DNA of 64,000 nt, from contig JASPKZ010009700.1 of the NCBI GenBank assembly GCA_030220185.1, forward strand, positions 90,525 to 154,524, given 5' to 3'. Shown piece by piece: positions 1 through 10,510 of this stretch. Made by a program: the position numbers and the translations under genes. The stretch's first letter is position 1. Every line of letters starts with the position of its first letter. Under the pieces are notes generated by a model, which worked only from the letters and a program-made list of their open reading frames with translations, had not been told where the DNA came from and searched no databases. This stretch comes from Diploptera punctata (taxonomy: Eukaryota; Arthropoda; Insecta; Blattodea; Blaberidae).

Positions 1-1560
1 TTAATACACAGCGGAGTCCAGCAAGCAACTGACTGCGTCATGCGTATTAGCAATATAAATGAGGGGACAAATAGTCAGTCAGTCACGGGAATCCAGCGGG
101 AAAAATAATGACTTTACAAGAAAATGTCATCAATACGTTTTTGTTAGTTGTGTACCGATAACGCACAAACCAAGAGGAAATGTTAATCCATCAATTACTA
201 TGTTGTGTACAGTAATTTTTATCCGTTTTCTGTGACTGACTGACCATAACTTATAGTTAACAACTATAGGACACATTTAAGGTATATAGAATATTAGAAT
301 GCAATTAATATTGTTTCATTACACCAAGGAGGACCAAAGCATGGTTAGAAAAAAGATTTTGTGAAATAAAACGAATTCATACGACCATATCATTAAACAA
401 AAAATTTGTAAAATTTTGCGTATTTTTTCAGGTTTGGAATGTGACAAGTTCTACCTCTATTATTGGCTTAAAGTAATGCACATTTGAAACATTTTCTTAT
501 AACATTATAGAATTTGGCATTTACAGGTATATATTGCTTCAACAAAATTATTCCAGCGTCAGTTTCAAAATTTTCACCTCGGTATGACATTTTCATGGAA
601 TCATTCTGTTAATGGTAGTCATATTGAACAATTATTTAAATACTAAAATTGAATTTTGAGAACCCATTTTTAGTTCTTAAAGCATATTTTAGTTGTTCGA
701 AACTACCTTACATATTTAGAGCCTAAAAATCCGAGAAGTAGCGATGAGCTCAATACTTGTTCCATTCCAAGGTATCACGAACGTTTAAAACAAGACATGC
801 CAGTCACTCATAAATTCTTACTATAGAAGACGAATATTATAAGGTGTCAATGAAAGGCAAATGTGTGCAGAATTCGAAACTTATTCACTTATAATACTTG
901 TCCCGACCGGGGATCTAACATTTGAGTCCCGCTGTGTCAGAGCCAACGACCAAAGTATCACAGCGATATAAGTAGCGTTGAAGATACACTTAATTTAAGA
1001 ACTACAGGACCAACGTAGTTTATTTCTTTGCAGTTGTTTCTTTATTCAACTGGCGCAAAATATTATATATTAAATATTTATATATTAACCGAAATTTCAA
1101 CCACATATATCCAGCTTACTATACTGATATTGAGCAGTGTATCGCATTTGAAATATTTCCTCTCTCCTCTGTGTCTGTCTCGTCACCTCCCTTTACATAT
1201 CCCCATTTTTCCCATTACTCTGTCTTTCAGCCAATTTGCTTACAATTTGCATTTTGTTTCAAAACAATGTATCGGTTTTATCTTGTCATAAATTCTGAAA
1301 TTTAGACTAATAAAACATAGCCAAAGTAAATTTAATTTGTAATATTTATTCTTAATTTCCTCTTATTTTCAATTTATATTGCATTTATATTTATTATTTT
1401 CTTTATTATTATCTGAACATAGAGTAGAAAACCTGGTTCATTATGATTTTCGGACAATTAGTTATAACTGGATTCCGAATTTTTACGTAATATTAATCTC
1501 CAAATATCTACATAAATATGTAGTAAAATGGTCAAAATATGTTATTATAAAGATTCTAAA
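1..1560. other. AT-rich flank, no gene seen
   Basis: No open frame here resembles a known protein and no RNA gene was recognised. A patch near 905-965 is vaguely tRNA-like on the minus strand but too weak to call a SINE. The right edge is fixed by the target duplication of the Polinton. Confidence 0.6.
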
Positions 1561-1566
1561 TTTATC
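1561..1566. repeat. Left target-site duplication of the Polinton (TTTATC)
   Basis: TTTATC directly precedes the left terminal repeat and recurs at 20997-21002 directly after the right one. A 6-bp duplication is characteristic of Polinton/Maverick integration. Confidence 0.85.
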
Positions 1567-1769
1567 GGTAGTATATAAAGTGGGGTTTCTGGCGCACCCA
1601 CCACTTCTCAATTTCAAACACAAAAAGCCCAAAATCATATGAATTTAAACGAATTAGGACGAAAATCGGAAAATTTTGATGACTTGTTTTCTTTAAAAAA
1701 TAGAAAAAAAGTCATCAAATAAGCAAAAAATACATACATAAGTCGAAAAAAAAAATAGTTTTTCAGTTG

Positions 1770-1771
<2 letters not shown>

Positions 1772-1807
<36 letters not shown>
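1772..1807. repeat. (TA)n microsatellite in the left terminal repeat
   Basis: An 18-unit TA run. The right terminal repeat has only a short AT-rich remnant here, so the run expanded after insertion. Confidence 0.9.
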
Positions 1808-1808
<1 letters not shown>

Positions 1809-1827
1809 CATCGCTGGTAGCGACCCC

Positions 1828-2036
1828 ATAAAAATAAGAAAATAATTATTAAATTTATATGCATTATGAAATAATTTCTTAAGAAATGAAGTATATAATT
1901 TTTAATTTTAGTGGGGGACTGCCAGTGCGCCTTTAAAAATAAGAAAATAATGATTAAATTTATATGTATTAGGAAATTATTTTTTAAGAAATCAAGTATA
2001 TAATTTCTAATTTTATGCGCGTCTGCCAGTGACACT
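1828..2036 (+). repeat. Two tandem ~105-bp units inside the left terminal repeat
   Basis: Each unit carries AAAATAAGAAAATAAT, then AAATTTATATG, a TTAAGAAAT block and a CTGCCAGTG end. The right terminal repeat has one unit, so this is a post-insertion duplication or a right-side loss. Confidence 0.75.
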
Positions 2037-2081
2037 TTAAATTGAATTTTTATAAGATTATACAAAATTAAAAAAATAATA

Positions 2082-2300
2082 ATGAATAATATAATTGATA
2101 TAAAAAATAATAAATTACACTTTAATAATAAAGTAGTTTATATCATACTTGATGAATATAACAATCCATGGTTTAAAGGAATAATATTGGAATATGAAAG
2201 ACCCAGAGGTGCAATAAAAGTATATGTGGATAAGGAAGATATTATAATATTTGCATCATTTTCAGGTAGCACCATCGTGCATAGAGCGTGTGTTTGCTAA
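2082..2300 (+). pseudogene. BRO-N-like gene, left terminal-repeat copy (truncated)
   Basis: The frame starts MNNIIDIKNNKLHF and contains NNPWFKG, then ILEYERPRGAIKVYVDKED. This is the layout of a BRO-N domain (aromatic strand, 'alternative' residues, then R/K-x-AI-xx-HVD-x-ED). BRO-N domains are DNA-binding modules common in insect dsDNA viruses and phages. Only the N-terminal ~63 residues are homologous to the right copy; where the terminal repeat ends (~2273) the frame runs into unrelated codons and stops at 2300. The right copy (20245-20599, minus) continues further, so the left copy is a fragment generated by the terminal repeat. Function in Polintons is unknown to me. The domain call is from motif memory. 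Confidence 0.55.
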
Positions 2301-2410
2301 GGACTCAATTATTGGAGAAAAATAGCTTCATTTGGTATTGCTGGAGTAATGCATTGTAAAGTCCATCTTGGATGGGGTTGATCGTAATTATATATTTTTA
2401 TTATATATAA

Positions 2411-2862
2411 ATGATATCACTGGCAGAACTACTCACCATTGAACATTTTTTTAAAAATATTACATCTGGAAGTGCTATAAAAGTTCGCCGAGGTGGAGAT
2501 CGTTTTACATTACGAGTACTAATATATGCTGTCTCAGAATTACGTAAACTTCTTAGTAACAAAAACCCTCCAAACACTGGAAGTGGTGTTACTGTATCTT
2601 CATATATGAAAGCAGTAAATGTATTAAAAAAGCAAAAATTGGTTCTGCAATAAAACTACAGCATAGGAGTGGTTTCATATTCACTATACCTACACTCCTT
2701 TCAGCATTAGGGGCTATTGAGTCTATTGCAGGTGACGCCGCAGGTATAGTCAATGCTGTTCACAATAAAAAGAAGAATGATAAGGAGCTCGAAGAACAAA
2801 AACGTCATAACCTTGCAGTAGAGGTTAAAAGCAACCCACCAAATGTAGTAGTTGGGAGTTAA
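2411..2862 (+). pseudogene. PX-like minor virion protein of Polintons, frameshifted
   Basis: The C-terminal half contains a hydrophobic, glycine/alanine-rich segment (TIPTLLSALGAIESIAGDAA) followed by a lysine/glutamate-rich stretch and EEQKRHN. In Polintons and adintoviruses a segment of this type marks a small adenovirus pX-like or membrane-active minor protein. The N-terminal half (2411-2653, about 80 codons) is in another frame; the switch lies at an A6 run near 2625-2640. It sits immediately upstream of the protease, the usual place in the late block. The N-terminal part is not recognised, and the family assignment is an inference from the C-terminal pattern. Confidence 0.5.
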
Positions 2863-2977
2863 ATATCACATACACGTAAACGCAAGAGTATTAAAAAAAC
2901 ATCTACTGTAAAAAAAAAACACCTACCAAAAAAAAACTTAGTATCGCTACACCCTGAGTAATTTTGACATTATAAAA

Positions 2978-3325
2978 ATGAGTAAAAATGTTAAAGGATT
3001 TAAAGGTGTATATATGATTGATCAGTTACCTAAAAAACCCAACACATATGAGTGTGGTGTTGTTAATTTCGATATAAGTAAAAACATTGGAACTCACTGG
3101 GTATGTTACATCAAAGATAGTTTGAAACATAAAAGTTATGTGTTTGATTTATTTGGAGAGCAACCACCTAAGCGATTGGTTAATTATCTGTGTGGTCGCG
3201 AGGGAAGAAGCACTATATATTATAATAATGAGCGTATACAAAATTTTGATGAAGTTATCTGTGGACATCTATGTGTTACAGTTTTAAAATTGTATACTAG
3301 GGTATCTCTTTTAAATATATTTTAA
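2978..3325 (+). CDS. Adenain-type (C5) cysteine protease of the Polinton
   Basis: A capsid-maturation protease. From the ATG at 2978 the 115-residue frame shows the adenovirus-protease signature: FKGVYM near residue 8, ECGVVN (25-30), GTHWV with catalytic His40, FDLFG with acidic Asp57, oxyanion-hole Gln88 and CGHLC with catalytic Cys95. The Gln-to-Cys spacing of seven equals that in adenain. The frame stays open upstream to 2942 and encodes LSNFDIIK, resembling the conserved N-terminus of Polinton proteases, so the true start was probably upstream and is lost behind a TAG at 2939-2941. All catalytic residues are intact. It follows the PX-like gene and precedes the fibre-like genes. Best-preserved functional signature in the element. 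Confidence 0.85.
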   Translation: MSKNVKGFKGVYMIDQLPKKPNTYECGVVNFDISKNIGTHWVCYIKDSLKHKSYVFDLFGEQPPKRLVNYLCGREGRSTIYYNNERIQNFDEVICGHLCVTVLKLYTRVSLLNIF

Positions 3326-3334
3326 CACTATTTA

Positions 3335-3990
3335 ATGTCAATCACAATATTTGGAGGAACTACATCAAAATATAACAACCAAACAAACTTAGTTTCACAG
3401 AATTTATCCGATTTTTGAACAAAGTTTCAAGCTACAAACTATGCCGAAAAAAATATATGAATAAAAACTTTATTAAAAAGGATATCACAGGCACTACAAC
3501 AGCATATGTAACGTTACATAATCACAGAAGATTAGCACATATCAAACCTGGTATTGATGCAAACGATGCTGTGAATAAAAAGCAAATAGAAAAATATGTA
3601 TCAAATTATCATAATCAAGTATTGGGTGTTATCAAAAAAACGTATAGAAGAAATCAAAGGTGAATGTGTTAAAATAAGTGAAGATATTGTTTCACGAGAA
3701 AGGAGATCTAGGGATACAGATGTAGTTAGTGTTATATATTTAAATGGTACACTCACCAAAATATTTTGATACCTACTGGTGGTCAACGATTTTTTCCTGT
3801 TTTATGTGATGGAACAATTGTTAAAATAGTGACAAATCTAGATGCACAAATATATGAAGTATTACAGAACAATACAGTAGTTGATCATAAAAATAAACAT
3901 TTAAAGTATTTAATGGAGATAATATATATTTTAAGTCTAAACCTGGTATGGGACTACAGGATGATTATAAAATTCATGTGTATCTATTAA
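3335..3990 (+). pseudogene. Fibre-like structural gene A, frameshifted
   Basis: An ATG at 3335 opens MSITIFGG, a start also seen in the gene at 4011 (MPINIFG). A stop at the end of the first ~27 codons is followed in another frame by IKPGIDANDAVNKKQIEKYV (3539-3600), a D-A-V-N-K type repeat typical of phage and Polinton fibre stems. A third frame carries IPTGGQRFFPVLCDG (from about 3766) and a C-terminal beta-rich stretch. At least three frame changes are needed to read it through, so it is dead. A role as receptor fibre or spike is inferred only from this pattern. Confidence 0.45.
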
Positions 3991-4010
3991 TTAAATGTTC
4001 AATATTATAA

Positions 4011-4440
4011 ATGCCTATAAACATATTTGGCAAGCCATCATATCGTAACCAAAATAATATACAAAAAATCATAGATTCCGTAAACGAAAAAATAAAATAT
4101 CTAATGACTAGTGTGCCCGATGTATCCGGTTTTGTTAGAAGTGATCAAAGCTCCATAATCCTAAATAATGAAATTAGGAAACATCAAAAATAAAATACCA
4201 AACCTAATGATTGGGTGTTTCCTCTTAATTATGTTTGGAAAAGTAATGTTATAGAATCATTTTTTTCGATTCTTATATAAATAAACATTATCCAATAAAA
4301 CGAAGAAATAGCAAAAAATAAAACCTGGAATTCATAAAGAATGGATGCTGTAAGTAAGTCACAAATGGAAAACTTGGTTGGTTCAATCCCTAGATTGCAA
4401 CCAATATATGAAGTTATAACAAACAATAACAGTAATTTTG
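4011..4440 (+). pseudogene. Fibre-like structural gene B, copy 1 (indel-ridden)
   Basis: Starts MPINIFGKPSYRNQNN and continues for 60 codons to 4193. From about 4170 the DNA parallels 7193-7370 but with many extra homopolymer bases (for example ACCAAACCTAATGATTGGG against ACCAACCTATGACTGGG), which scramble the frame. The other copy reads IKPGIDKDDAVNKSQMENYV here. After about 4375 the text changes to another fibre C-terminal segment, similar to 3845-3905. It appears to be a recombinant or mis-polished copy of the same gene family as 3335-3990. Confidence 0.45.
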
Positions 4441-5790
4441 ATTCATAAAAAAAACATTTAAGGTCTTTACGAATAAAAATCTCTAATTACAGGGCCCTTT
4501 CATCAATTGTGTAATTATACAATATATAAGCCTGATGTAGAATCACGTATAATTTCCTTACTATAAAACTTTTTGTGCCGGAGCATAAATAACAAAAGAA
4601 TGAATCACACACAATACGTCACATATTCCTTCCATCATAAATTAACGTCCAGAAAAACAATAATTACTACTTCGCAGTTTGTTACAGAAATAAACATATC
4701 AGCTGTTGATTAATTGTGTAAGAAATGAATATGGAGTAAGAATTAATCGACAATTCCCTAATTGATGAGGTACGGAAAAAATAAGTGTGTTTTTAATTTT
4801 TATATACATTTTTCCCCTTTACGCTTATTCACCAACAAAACGCCAGAATTTGTTTCATCACAGATAACAGCGCTGGCCCTCTAACGTCAAGAATTTTGAC
4901 TCAATTTTTGGATAACTAATAAGCTTTCCCATTACTTTTCCCCATTAACTTATGATTCTATATGCATTGTTTTAAGATGCCGTTAAAGAAAACGTTCAAA
5001 ATAGTAGGAAATGTTACCGACAAACAAAAATGTCCCATTTCACATAATCGAAAAAATAAAATCACTATAAGTTCGGCCGCGAATCGAAACTACGACCTCA
5101 CTTCATCGTAGTCAGAAGCTCTAACCACAACACCCGAACCAAGTTAAAGATGTAGCTTTGTGGCAATTAATAGTACCTTAAATACATTTTTATATCGGTG
5201 TGTGGTTTATGTATTAAAGATCCAAGAAAAAGTTTTCTGTAAATAATATTTATCAAGCATTTAAAATACATTCAGGTTAAATCTTGTCTACAAGCAATTA
5301 TTTGTAGAACAATTATCCTTTTGTGATTCAATGTTCAATGTTTAAAAAATATTGTTAGGATGTTAGGGTTGCTAAATCGAGAATGAGTGTTAACTAAAGG
5401 CATTTTATGATGCCTTTATTTTCCCTACCCCAGAGCTTTATCACAATATTATTAATGCCCTGTGCATCCATCAAACAGTCGTTAAAGTGTTGCATTGGTG
5501 GCGTTTAAATTAAGGAAACTTTCATTAATATCATAAATAAACAATGCAGTTTGATCTTGAATGGGTCCGAACAATTTTTTCTAGTTTATAGAATCTTTTA
5601 AAAACAAAGGGCTGGATGCATGTATAAAACGATTCCCATGTAAAGAAAGTTTTCTAACACATCTTCTACACTGTAATAGCCTAAATGACAGTGGTTTTAT
5701 TAGTAAAGAATTTTCAACTGAAGATGTGTATAAAACTTGTATAAACGTTATATAATTGATTATTAGTAAGAGGGTTAAAGTTTTTAATAT
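4441..5790. other. Foreign or decayed spacer within the Polinton
   Basis: No coding frame resembles a Polinton gene. It separates the two copies of the fibre-like block and contains a tRNA-derived SINE head at 5072-5142. A small hairpin (AAAGGCATTTTATGATGCCTTT) lies near 5396-5417. Nothing else was recognised. Confidence 0.5.
5072..5142 (-). repeat. tRNA-derived SINE head
   Basis: On the minus strand TGGTTCGGGTGTTGTGGTTA followed by GAGCTTCTGAC resembles an A-box region, and AGTTTCGATTC 35 bp later resembles a B box. The spacing fits a tRNA-derived Pol III promoter. The SINE body was not delimited. Confidence 0.45.
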
Positions 5791-6085
5791 TGAGATATTA
5801 TATACTTTAAGTCTAAACTGGGTATGGGACTATACAGGATGGTTATAAAATTCATGTGTAATCTATTCATTAAATTTTCAATATTATCAAATGCCTATTA
5901 AGACATATTTTGGGCACGCCCCCCATCATATCGGTAACCAAAATAATATAACAAAAATCATAGACATATATCCCAATAAACGAAAAAAATAAATCTCTAT
6001 CTCTAATAACTAGTGTGCCCCGAAATGTAATCCGGTTTTGTTGTTACAAGTGAATGAACCTCATAGGTTAAATAATTAAATAACA
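5791..6085 (+). pseudogene. Duplicate of the 3913-4170 fibre-gene segment
   Basis: The order of text matches 3913-4170: ATTATATACTTTAAGTCTAAA, then GGTATGGGACTA, AAATTCATGTGTA, ATGCCTATTA and TAGTGTGCCC. Many doubled bases (GGGCACGCCCCCCATC for GGCAAGCCATC) destroy the frame. Homology stops near 6085 and the continuation resumes only at 7193, so this copy is split by about 1.1 kb. Confidence 0.6.
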
Positions 6086-7192
6086 ACCATTGGAGACTTT
6101 TAAATAAAAAACGAGTTTCTCCCTCCGTGAGCAGGTAGAAAGTCCCAACAGCCCCACAACCCGAATGTAGACTCGTTGTTGTGTTATAACCCGCACTGTT
6201 TAAGACGTTAGGTTCCTTTAAAGGTTTTTTACATTTTCGGTTTTCACCATCAGTAAAATGTGTTTGTTTTGTTTTTATGTAAAGTAAATATGTATAGGCC
6301 TAGTTGGTATTGTAATAGTTTTTATTTTTTTAGTTATTATTTATAGAATAGTAGACTATCAGTTTTGTAGGCATTTTTATTACGGTAAAATATAACAGTG
6401 ATATTAAAAATTCAGTGCTTATTTTTTGTTAAAATTCATAGTTTAAAAAATTAATTTTTTTTATGTCTGGCAATATGTGCGTAAATAGGAGAGAACGTAA
6501 ATTGGCCTTTTTTTTGAGAAAAACAAGTGACGTAGTTGATGAAATATTAATGTGACAAGTGATTGTAGTGAATTAAAAATTATGGAACGAAGATTCGGGA
6601 ACGATGAAATAATATACAGTTGACAACGTAACCGTGCAATGCCTACTGGGATGGTAGAAATATTAGTTGAGTTTTCGTCCATTTTTTTTTATGCTATAGT
6701 ATTTTTATAATTTACAGGTCGATATATAACTATGATAATTAAAGAATATACGAAGAACTTTTCCTGATTTTATAATGTATATGTCTATGCTTATTTTATT
6801 TCATATATTTATTTTTATTATGTACAGTATTATATTGCGTTTGTTATTTTTTTTCGGTCTTGTTTGAACATATGATTTGTGTTTACTTTCAAGGCAATGT
6901 CCGAGAACTTTTACAAAAAGATGGTTTCTGAATTGTTTGTCAACTTTCACAGCCTTGAAAATAACAAAACATAACGGTTTACAATGCACAAAAGAGGGTA
7001 GCAGGTAGGCCACATTCCTTTGCTATTCGTAAAACTACAAGATACTAAAAGAAATTCAGGGGTAAACAAAATATCTGAAATCATAAGTGATAGAACAGAG
7101 TATGTGTATTTAAAGTCCAGCGCAGCCGGAGATTTAAATGGGTCCCAGTGAACATGCTAGGCACTTTAAACGTGTCTCCAATGGGTTAAGAA
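6086..7192. other. Unrecognised insertion splitting the second fibre-like copy
   Basis: About 1.1 kb without homology to the rest of the window. Several weak minus-strand frames exist (for example 6801-7013, 70 codons) but none is recognised. Because flanking pieces are contiguous in the other copy (4011-4440), this is an insertion. No clear inverted repeats or target duplication were seen at its edges. Confidence 0.45.
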
Positions 7193-7466
7193 CATCAAAA
7201 ATAAAATACCAACCTATGACTGGGTTTCTTTTTATTATGTTGGAAAGCATGTTATAGATTATTCCGATTCTCATATAACATTATCCAATAAACGAAGAAT
7301 AGCAAAAATAAAACCTGGAATTGATAAAGATGATGCTGTAAATAAGTCACAAATGGAAAACTATGTCAGGAAACAATTAAACATATTCAAAATGATGTGG
7401 GAAGCCGAAGAAGATTCTGAAGAACCACACGTGGCCGCAGCAGATCGTGTACAGATAAATAGATAA
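7193..7466 (+). pseudogene. C-terminal part of fibre-like gene B, copy 2
   Basis: Cleaner than copy 1. It reads NYDWVSFYYV, then KRRIAKIKPGIDKDDAVNKS and QMENYVRKQ, ending DRVQINR at a TAA (7464-7466). The D-A-V-N-K element is shared with fibre-like gene A. It lies 130 bp upstream of the penton-like gene. Its own 5' half is at 5890-6085, separated by the insertion. Confidence 0.45.
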
Positions 7467-7597
7467 TTTTAATTTACATAAATGGATTGGAAAATTATCA
7501 CTACCACATGCCTTTATGGCACATATGAACTACTATGAATCAATATCGAAGGCCTACGTAATCTCAAAAGTGAACGTAAGAAAAATATTGCTAATAA

Positions 7598-8296
7598 ATG
7601 ACTTATGTATTCAAACTGTCTGAATATAATTACAATTTACAAAAGGGTTTATTCCATTTAATTATTAATAATAACATACAAGTTGCTTTAATTGGTTTTT
7701 ATACAACATATCTCACACTTAATATAACAAAGGCTAATAACATATTATGTTACGAGGAAAATGGTGATAAAAAAAGGGCTAATTATTTCATTTGGACAGT
7801 ATAATGTTACCACACTAGAAAAATATATTAACTCACAACCTCCATTTGTTACGAATAATATATGAATCAAGGGAAATGATACCAACAACCGAGTTGATAT
7901 AAAATCTCCATTCAAATTACATCTGATTTATGATAAATCTATCGGAGAGTTGCTTGGATTCAATAATGAGGTTGAACCTAATATGGAATCTAGTGGTGAT
8001 TATGTTCCTAAATTTCACCCATTTGAAACAATTGATATTCATTGTAATTTAGCGAATGGAATGTATCTAAAACTTAATGACTATCATCATAAGAAATCAG
8101 ATATTATTGCATTGTTTAGAACTAATGCAGAATTTAAAACGCTATCATCTATGAACCAACATATCGATTATTTTCTCCAATTCAACATCTTGACTTTGAT
8201 ACCATAAAAGTGGACATTAAAAAAGAAAATGGGGCCCCAATTGATTTTGGAGATAGCCTAGTGACTGTAATTTTAAAAGTTTGTGAGCACCCATAA
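7598..8296 (+). pseudogene. Penton-like minor capsid protein of the Polinton, frameshifted
   Basis: The N-terminus (MTYVFKLSEYNYNL, ALIGFYTTYLTLNITKANN) matches the remembered start of Polinton single-jelly-roll penton proteins. A second frame holds SFGQYNVTTLEKYI and the third (7950-8207) carries the middle and the DIHCN strand. The C-terminus, IKVDIKKENGAPIDFGDSLV in yet another frame, ends at TAA 8294-8296. Single-base shifts near 7770, 7860 and 8190 break the frame. It ends 15 bp before the major capsid ATG, the canonical penton-then-hexon order. The product would sit at the fivefold vertices of the virion. Confidence 0.65.
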
Positions 8297-8311
8297 TTTC
8301 TATTGTATTAA

Positions 8312-9520
8312 ATGGACAACATTATCTCATACGAATACAAAGAATATCCACCAACTCAAGAAACTATTGATGGTTTAAATTCGCCTAATAAGGATGTCAT
8401 CTTCAACGTGGATGTTGGAGATGGATTCATACATCCTTATGATGCTGAAGTCTACATGGTATACAAATTAGTTGAAAAAGATGGCACAGAATATAATGAT
8501 AAAGCTGAGGTGAGAGTAGTTGATAGTTTCTTTCCACATATGTGGTCTCAAATACCGATTGAAAAATGTGATACTACTATTGATAAAGTAGACTACCCAG
8601 GTATCACTAGCACGGCTTTAGGAACTTGTCTTCTTTCAAAATCCCAAGTACGAGAATACGAAATGTCTGGGTGGCTACTAAAAGACGATGGAACAGATGG
8701 TGTTAAGGAGTTGGAAAATGCAAAAAGCACACGAGAAGTACTACTTAAACTAAAGCTTTTAGGTGGATTCTTTAGCGGCTACAAGGACACCATGTATAGA
8801 GGACGATTAAAGATTACTTTTAGGAGAAATAACAATGATGATATGGCTATTCATGTTTTGGGAAGCGGAAAACCTGGTAAGATTGAAATCAAGAGTATGT
8901 ATTTTCGAATGTCAATAGTGAAGTATGATCCTATGATTCAAGTAAAGTTAAAAGCTGAGTTACTCAAACAACCTATAGGTATTAGTTTTATAAAAAGTCA
9001 AACGGTTAAAAGAGTTATTTCTGGAAATTATGCTGAAATAGATTTGAAAAATTCTTCACAATTTGATATGCCAGAATGAATTATTTTTCTGTTTCAAACT
9101 GATAGGAATAATGCTAATCAAAAGAATTATTCAGCTAAGTTTGATCATTGTAAATTAAGAAATGGGTACTTCGAAAACGGTAGAGGAGAAAAGTTTTCAT
9201 CTTCTCTAAAAAATTTAAATATATGAAAGGAAAACTCTCTAAAAATATTTATTGCCCATACAAAACTTAAAAGAAATGAATGCGACAATAATGGATTTTT
9301 ATATTCTTTTAAAGAATTTTTAAACATTTATAGATATAACTAAACATATGAGAAATATTGATGATGATGGCACAAGTAAGACGCTCGTACTTGATTTTGA
9401 AAGTAATGTAGGAGCTGAAACTCTGTGTTATATTATTATGTTAGGAGAAGAACATTTGATTATGATATTACGAATCAACGCATTATTAAGCACATTGATA
9501 CACAGACCGAGACAGTTGGT
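8312..9520 (+). pseudogene. Major capsid protein (double jelly-roll) of the Polinton, frameshifted
   Basis: The first 255 codons are open: MDNIISYEYKEYPPTQETID, then a strand-rich stretch with YPGITSTALGTCLLS (typical Polinton MCP has NPGITxTxKGYxSL) and LLGGFFSGYKDTMYRGRLKI (matching the LGFxEDYKKxI block). A stop at 9077-9079 interrupts it. Homology continues in other frames: FQTDRNNANQKNYSAKFDHC (about 9088-9150), then SKTLVLDFESNVGAETLCYI and TNQRIIKHID near 9375-9500, the usual C-terminal end. Normal length is roughly 400 residues or more, consistent with this span. At least three frameshifts make it non-functional. Confidence 0.75.
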
Positions 9521-9671
9521 CTGTCGACTAATACTTTTGTTGAATTATACTTCATCTCAGTAACACGGAAGCGGTCCGCTCTTATCATTTCCTGTGACCT
9601 CGCTAGGCAGCAGTTGCTGCCTGTATGTTCGATAAGACTCAAATATTAAAACGTCATCTGTGGGAGAAGAT

Positions 9672-10372
9672 ATGTCAAGTGTTTTAGTCATTGATGTTGT
9701 AAATTCACTTATGCGACTTGCAAAATTATAAAATTAAGAAATAGCTATCGGTGTGTGTGAAGGTATTCCAACAAGTGAAAGAGGTTACATTAAAATGTAT
9801 GCTGATGAAGTTGTAAAATATAGTTTAGCTCATCGTTCTAGTGAAACTATACCAACACATAAAAGTATAATAAATAAAAAAAGTAAATCATGGGGTGAGT
9901 TAGTGGCTAAATTAAATGTTACTGTAAATATTAATCACTATAACATATTCAAATATGATAGCAATAATCTGAATATTATTTACAATGAATTAAATGAAAT
10001 TATTCAGTCTATAAAGCAAAATAAAATATCAGCGGAAAACTATTTAAATATTAACATTACATTAGAAAAGTATGAAGAACAAAGTATGTCCTTTCCTTTG
10101 TTAATTCAATATCTTAAAGGTGGATATTTTTGTTATATACAGGCGATGAGTGAACAACACAACATTCCTTATATATCAAAATTATTTAAAATAAGTGAAA
10201 CTATGGTAAAAAATTATATCCATGTGTTTCAATCAATTAATGAACATAATATGATTCTTTGTTCTGGAATAACTATGAGAAAAATTATTGATCACTATTC
10301 TCAAATAAAATCATATTTAGATAGTAACAGTGAGATAGCTATTAAATTAAAATCACCAATTACTAAAATCAT
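9672..10372 (+). pseudogene. Unrecognised Polinton-associated gene, interrupted by the tRNA array
   Basis: A short frame MSSVLVIDVVNSLMRLAKL (9672-9731) ends one shift before a long open frame running from 9738 (first ATG at 9795) into the array. The long frame (~210 codons before the junction) is AT-rich, mostly alpha-helical in appearance and free of stops, with patches such as CEGIPTSERGYIKMYADEVV, NHYNIFKYD, SFPLLIQYLKGGYFCYI and GITMRKIIDHYSQIKSYLD. I do not recognise the family. The native frame meets the array at the 12-bp repeat TACTAAAATCAT; across the matching repeat at 13467 it would continue about eight codons to a stop, so the repeat looks like a target duplication inside the gene's last codons. 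Confidence 0.55.
10361..10372. repeat. Left 12-bp direct repeat flanking the tRNA array
   Basis: TACTAAAATCAT, repeated exactly at 13467-13478 on the far side of the array. It has the form of a target-site duplication. Confidence 0.75.
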
Positions 10373-10436
10373 TTTTTTATTATTGATTTCGTACATCTCA
10401 ATGATGGATAAATCATATTTGAAGAGAAAAATTATA

Positions 10437-10510
10437 CGCTCAGACCGGGACTTGAACCCGGGACCCTTGGTTCTCTAGACCAAGTGCTCTACCAACTGAG
10501 CTACCTGAGC
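10437..10510 (-). tRNA. tRNA-like gene 1 (loop anticodon AGA)
   Basis: The 74 nt fold as a cloverleaf: acceptor GCTCAGG/TCTGAGC, D arm GCTC-AGTTGGTA-GAGC, anticodon stem TTGGT/ACCAA with loop CTAGAGA (T33, anticodon AGA), five-base variable loop GGGTC, T arm CCGGG-TTCAAGT-CCCGG, discriminator G. A and B boxes are intact. AGA would read a serine codon, but the long variable arm of tRNA-Ser is absent, and two bases instead of one separate the D and anticodon stems. The body resembles tRNA-Lys more. Isotype is uncertain. A TTTTT run follows. Confidence 0.75.

Larger units (their letters stand above)
1567..2273 (+). repeat. Left terminal inverted repeat of the Polinton
   Basis: About 707 bp matching the reverse complement of 20407-20996. 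The match ends at ...TAGCACC, after which left and right diverge. It is ~115 bp longer than the right copy because of an AT dinucleotide run and a second copy of a ~105-bp internal unit. It includes the BRO-N-like reading frame. Confidence 0.85.

Noticed and set aside
905..965. tRNA-derived SINE head on the minus strand
   Set aside because: Only partial resemblance to a B box and no convincing A box at the right distance.
1028..1642. Two 87-codon frames in the left flank
   Set aside because: Low-complexity AT-rich translations with no recognisable motif, expected by chance.
6801..7013. 70-codon minus-strand frame as a host exon
   Set aside because: No recognised domain, no splice context that could be supported, and composition like the surrounding AT-rich DNA.
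9541..9640. Extension of the major capsid frame through ISVTRKRSALIISCDLARQQ
   Set aside because: The usual capsid C-terminus ends near TNQRIIKHID; the following residues look like unrelated read-through.
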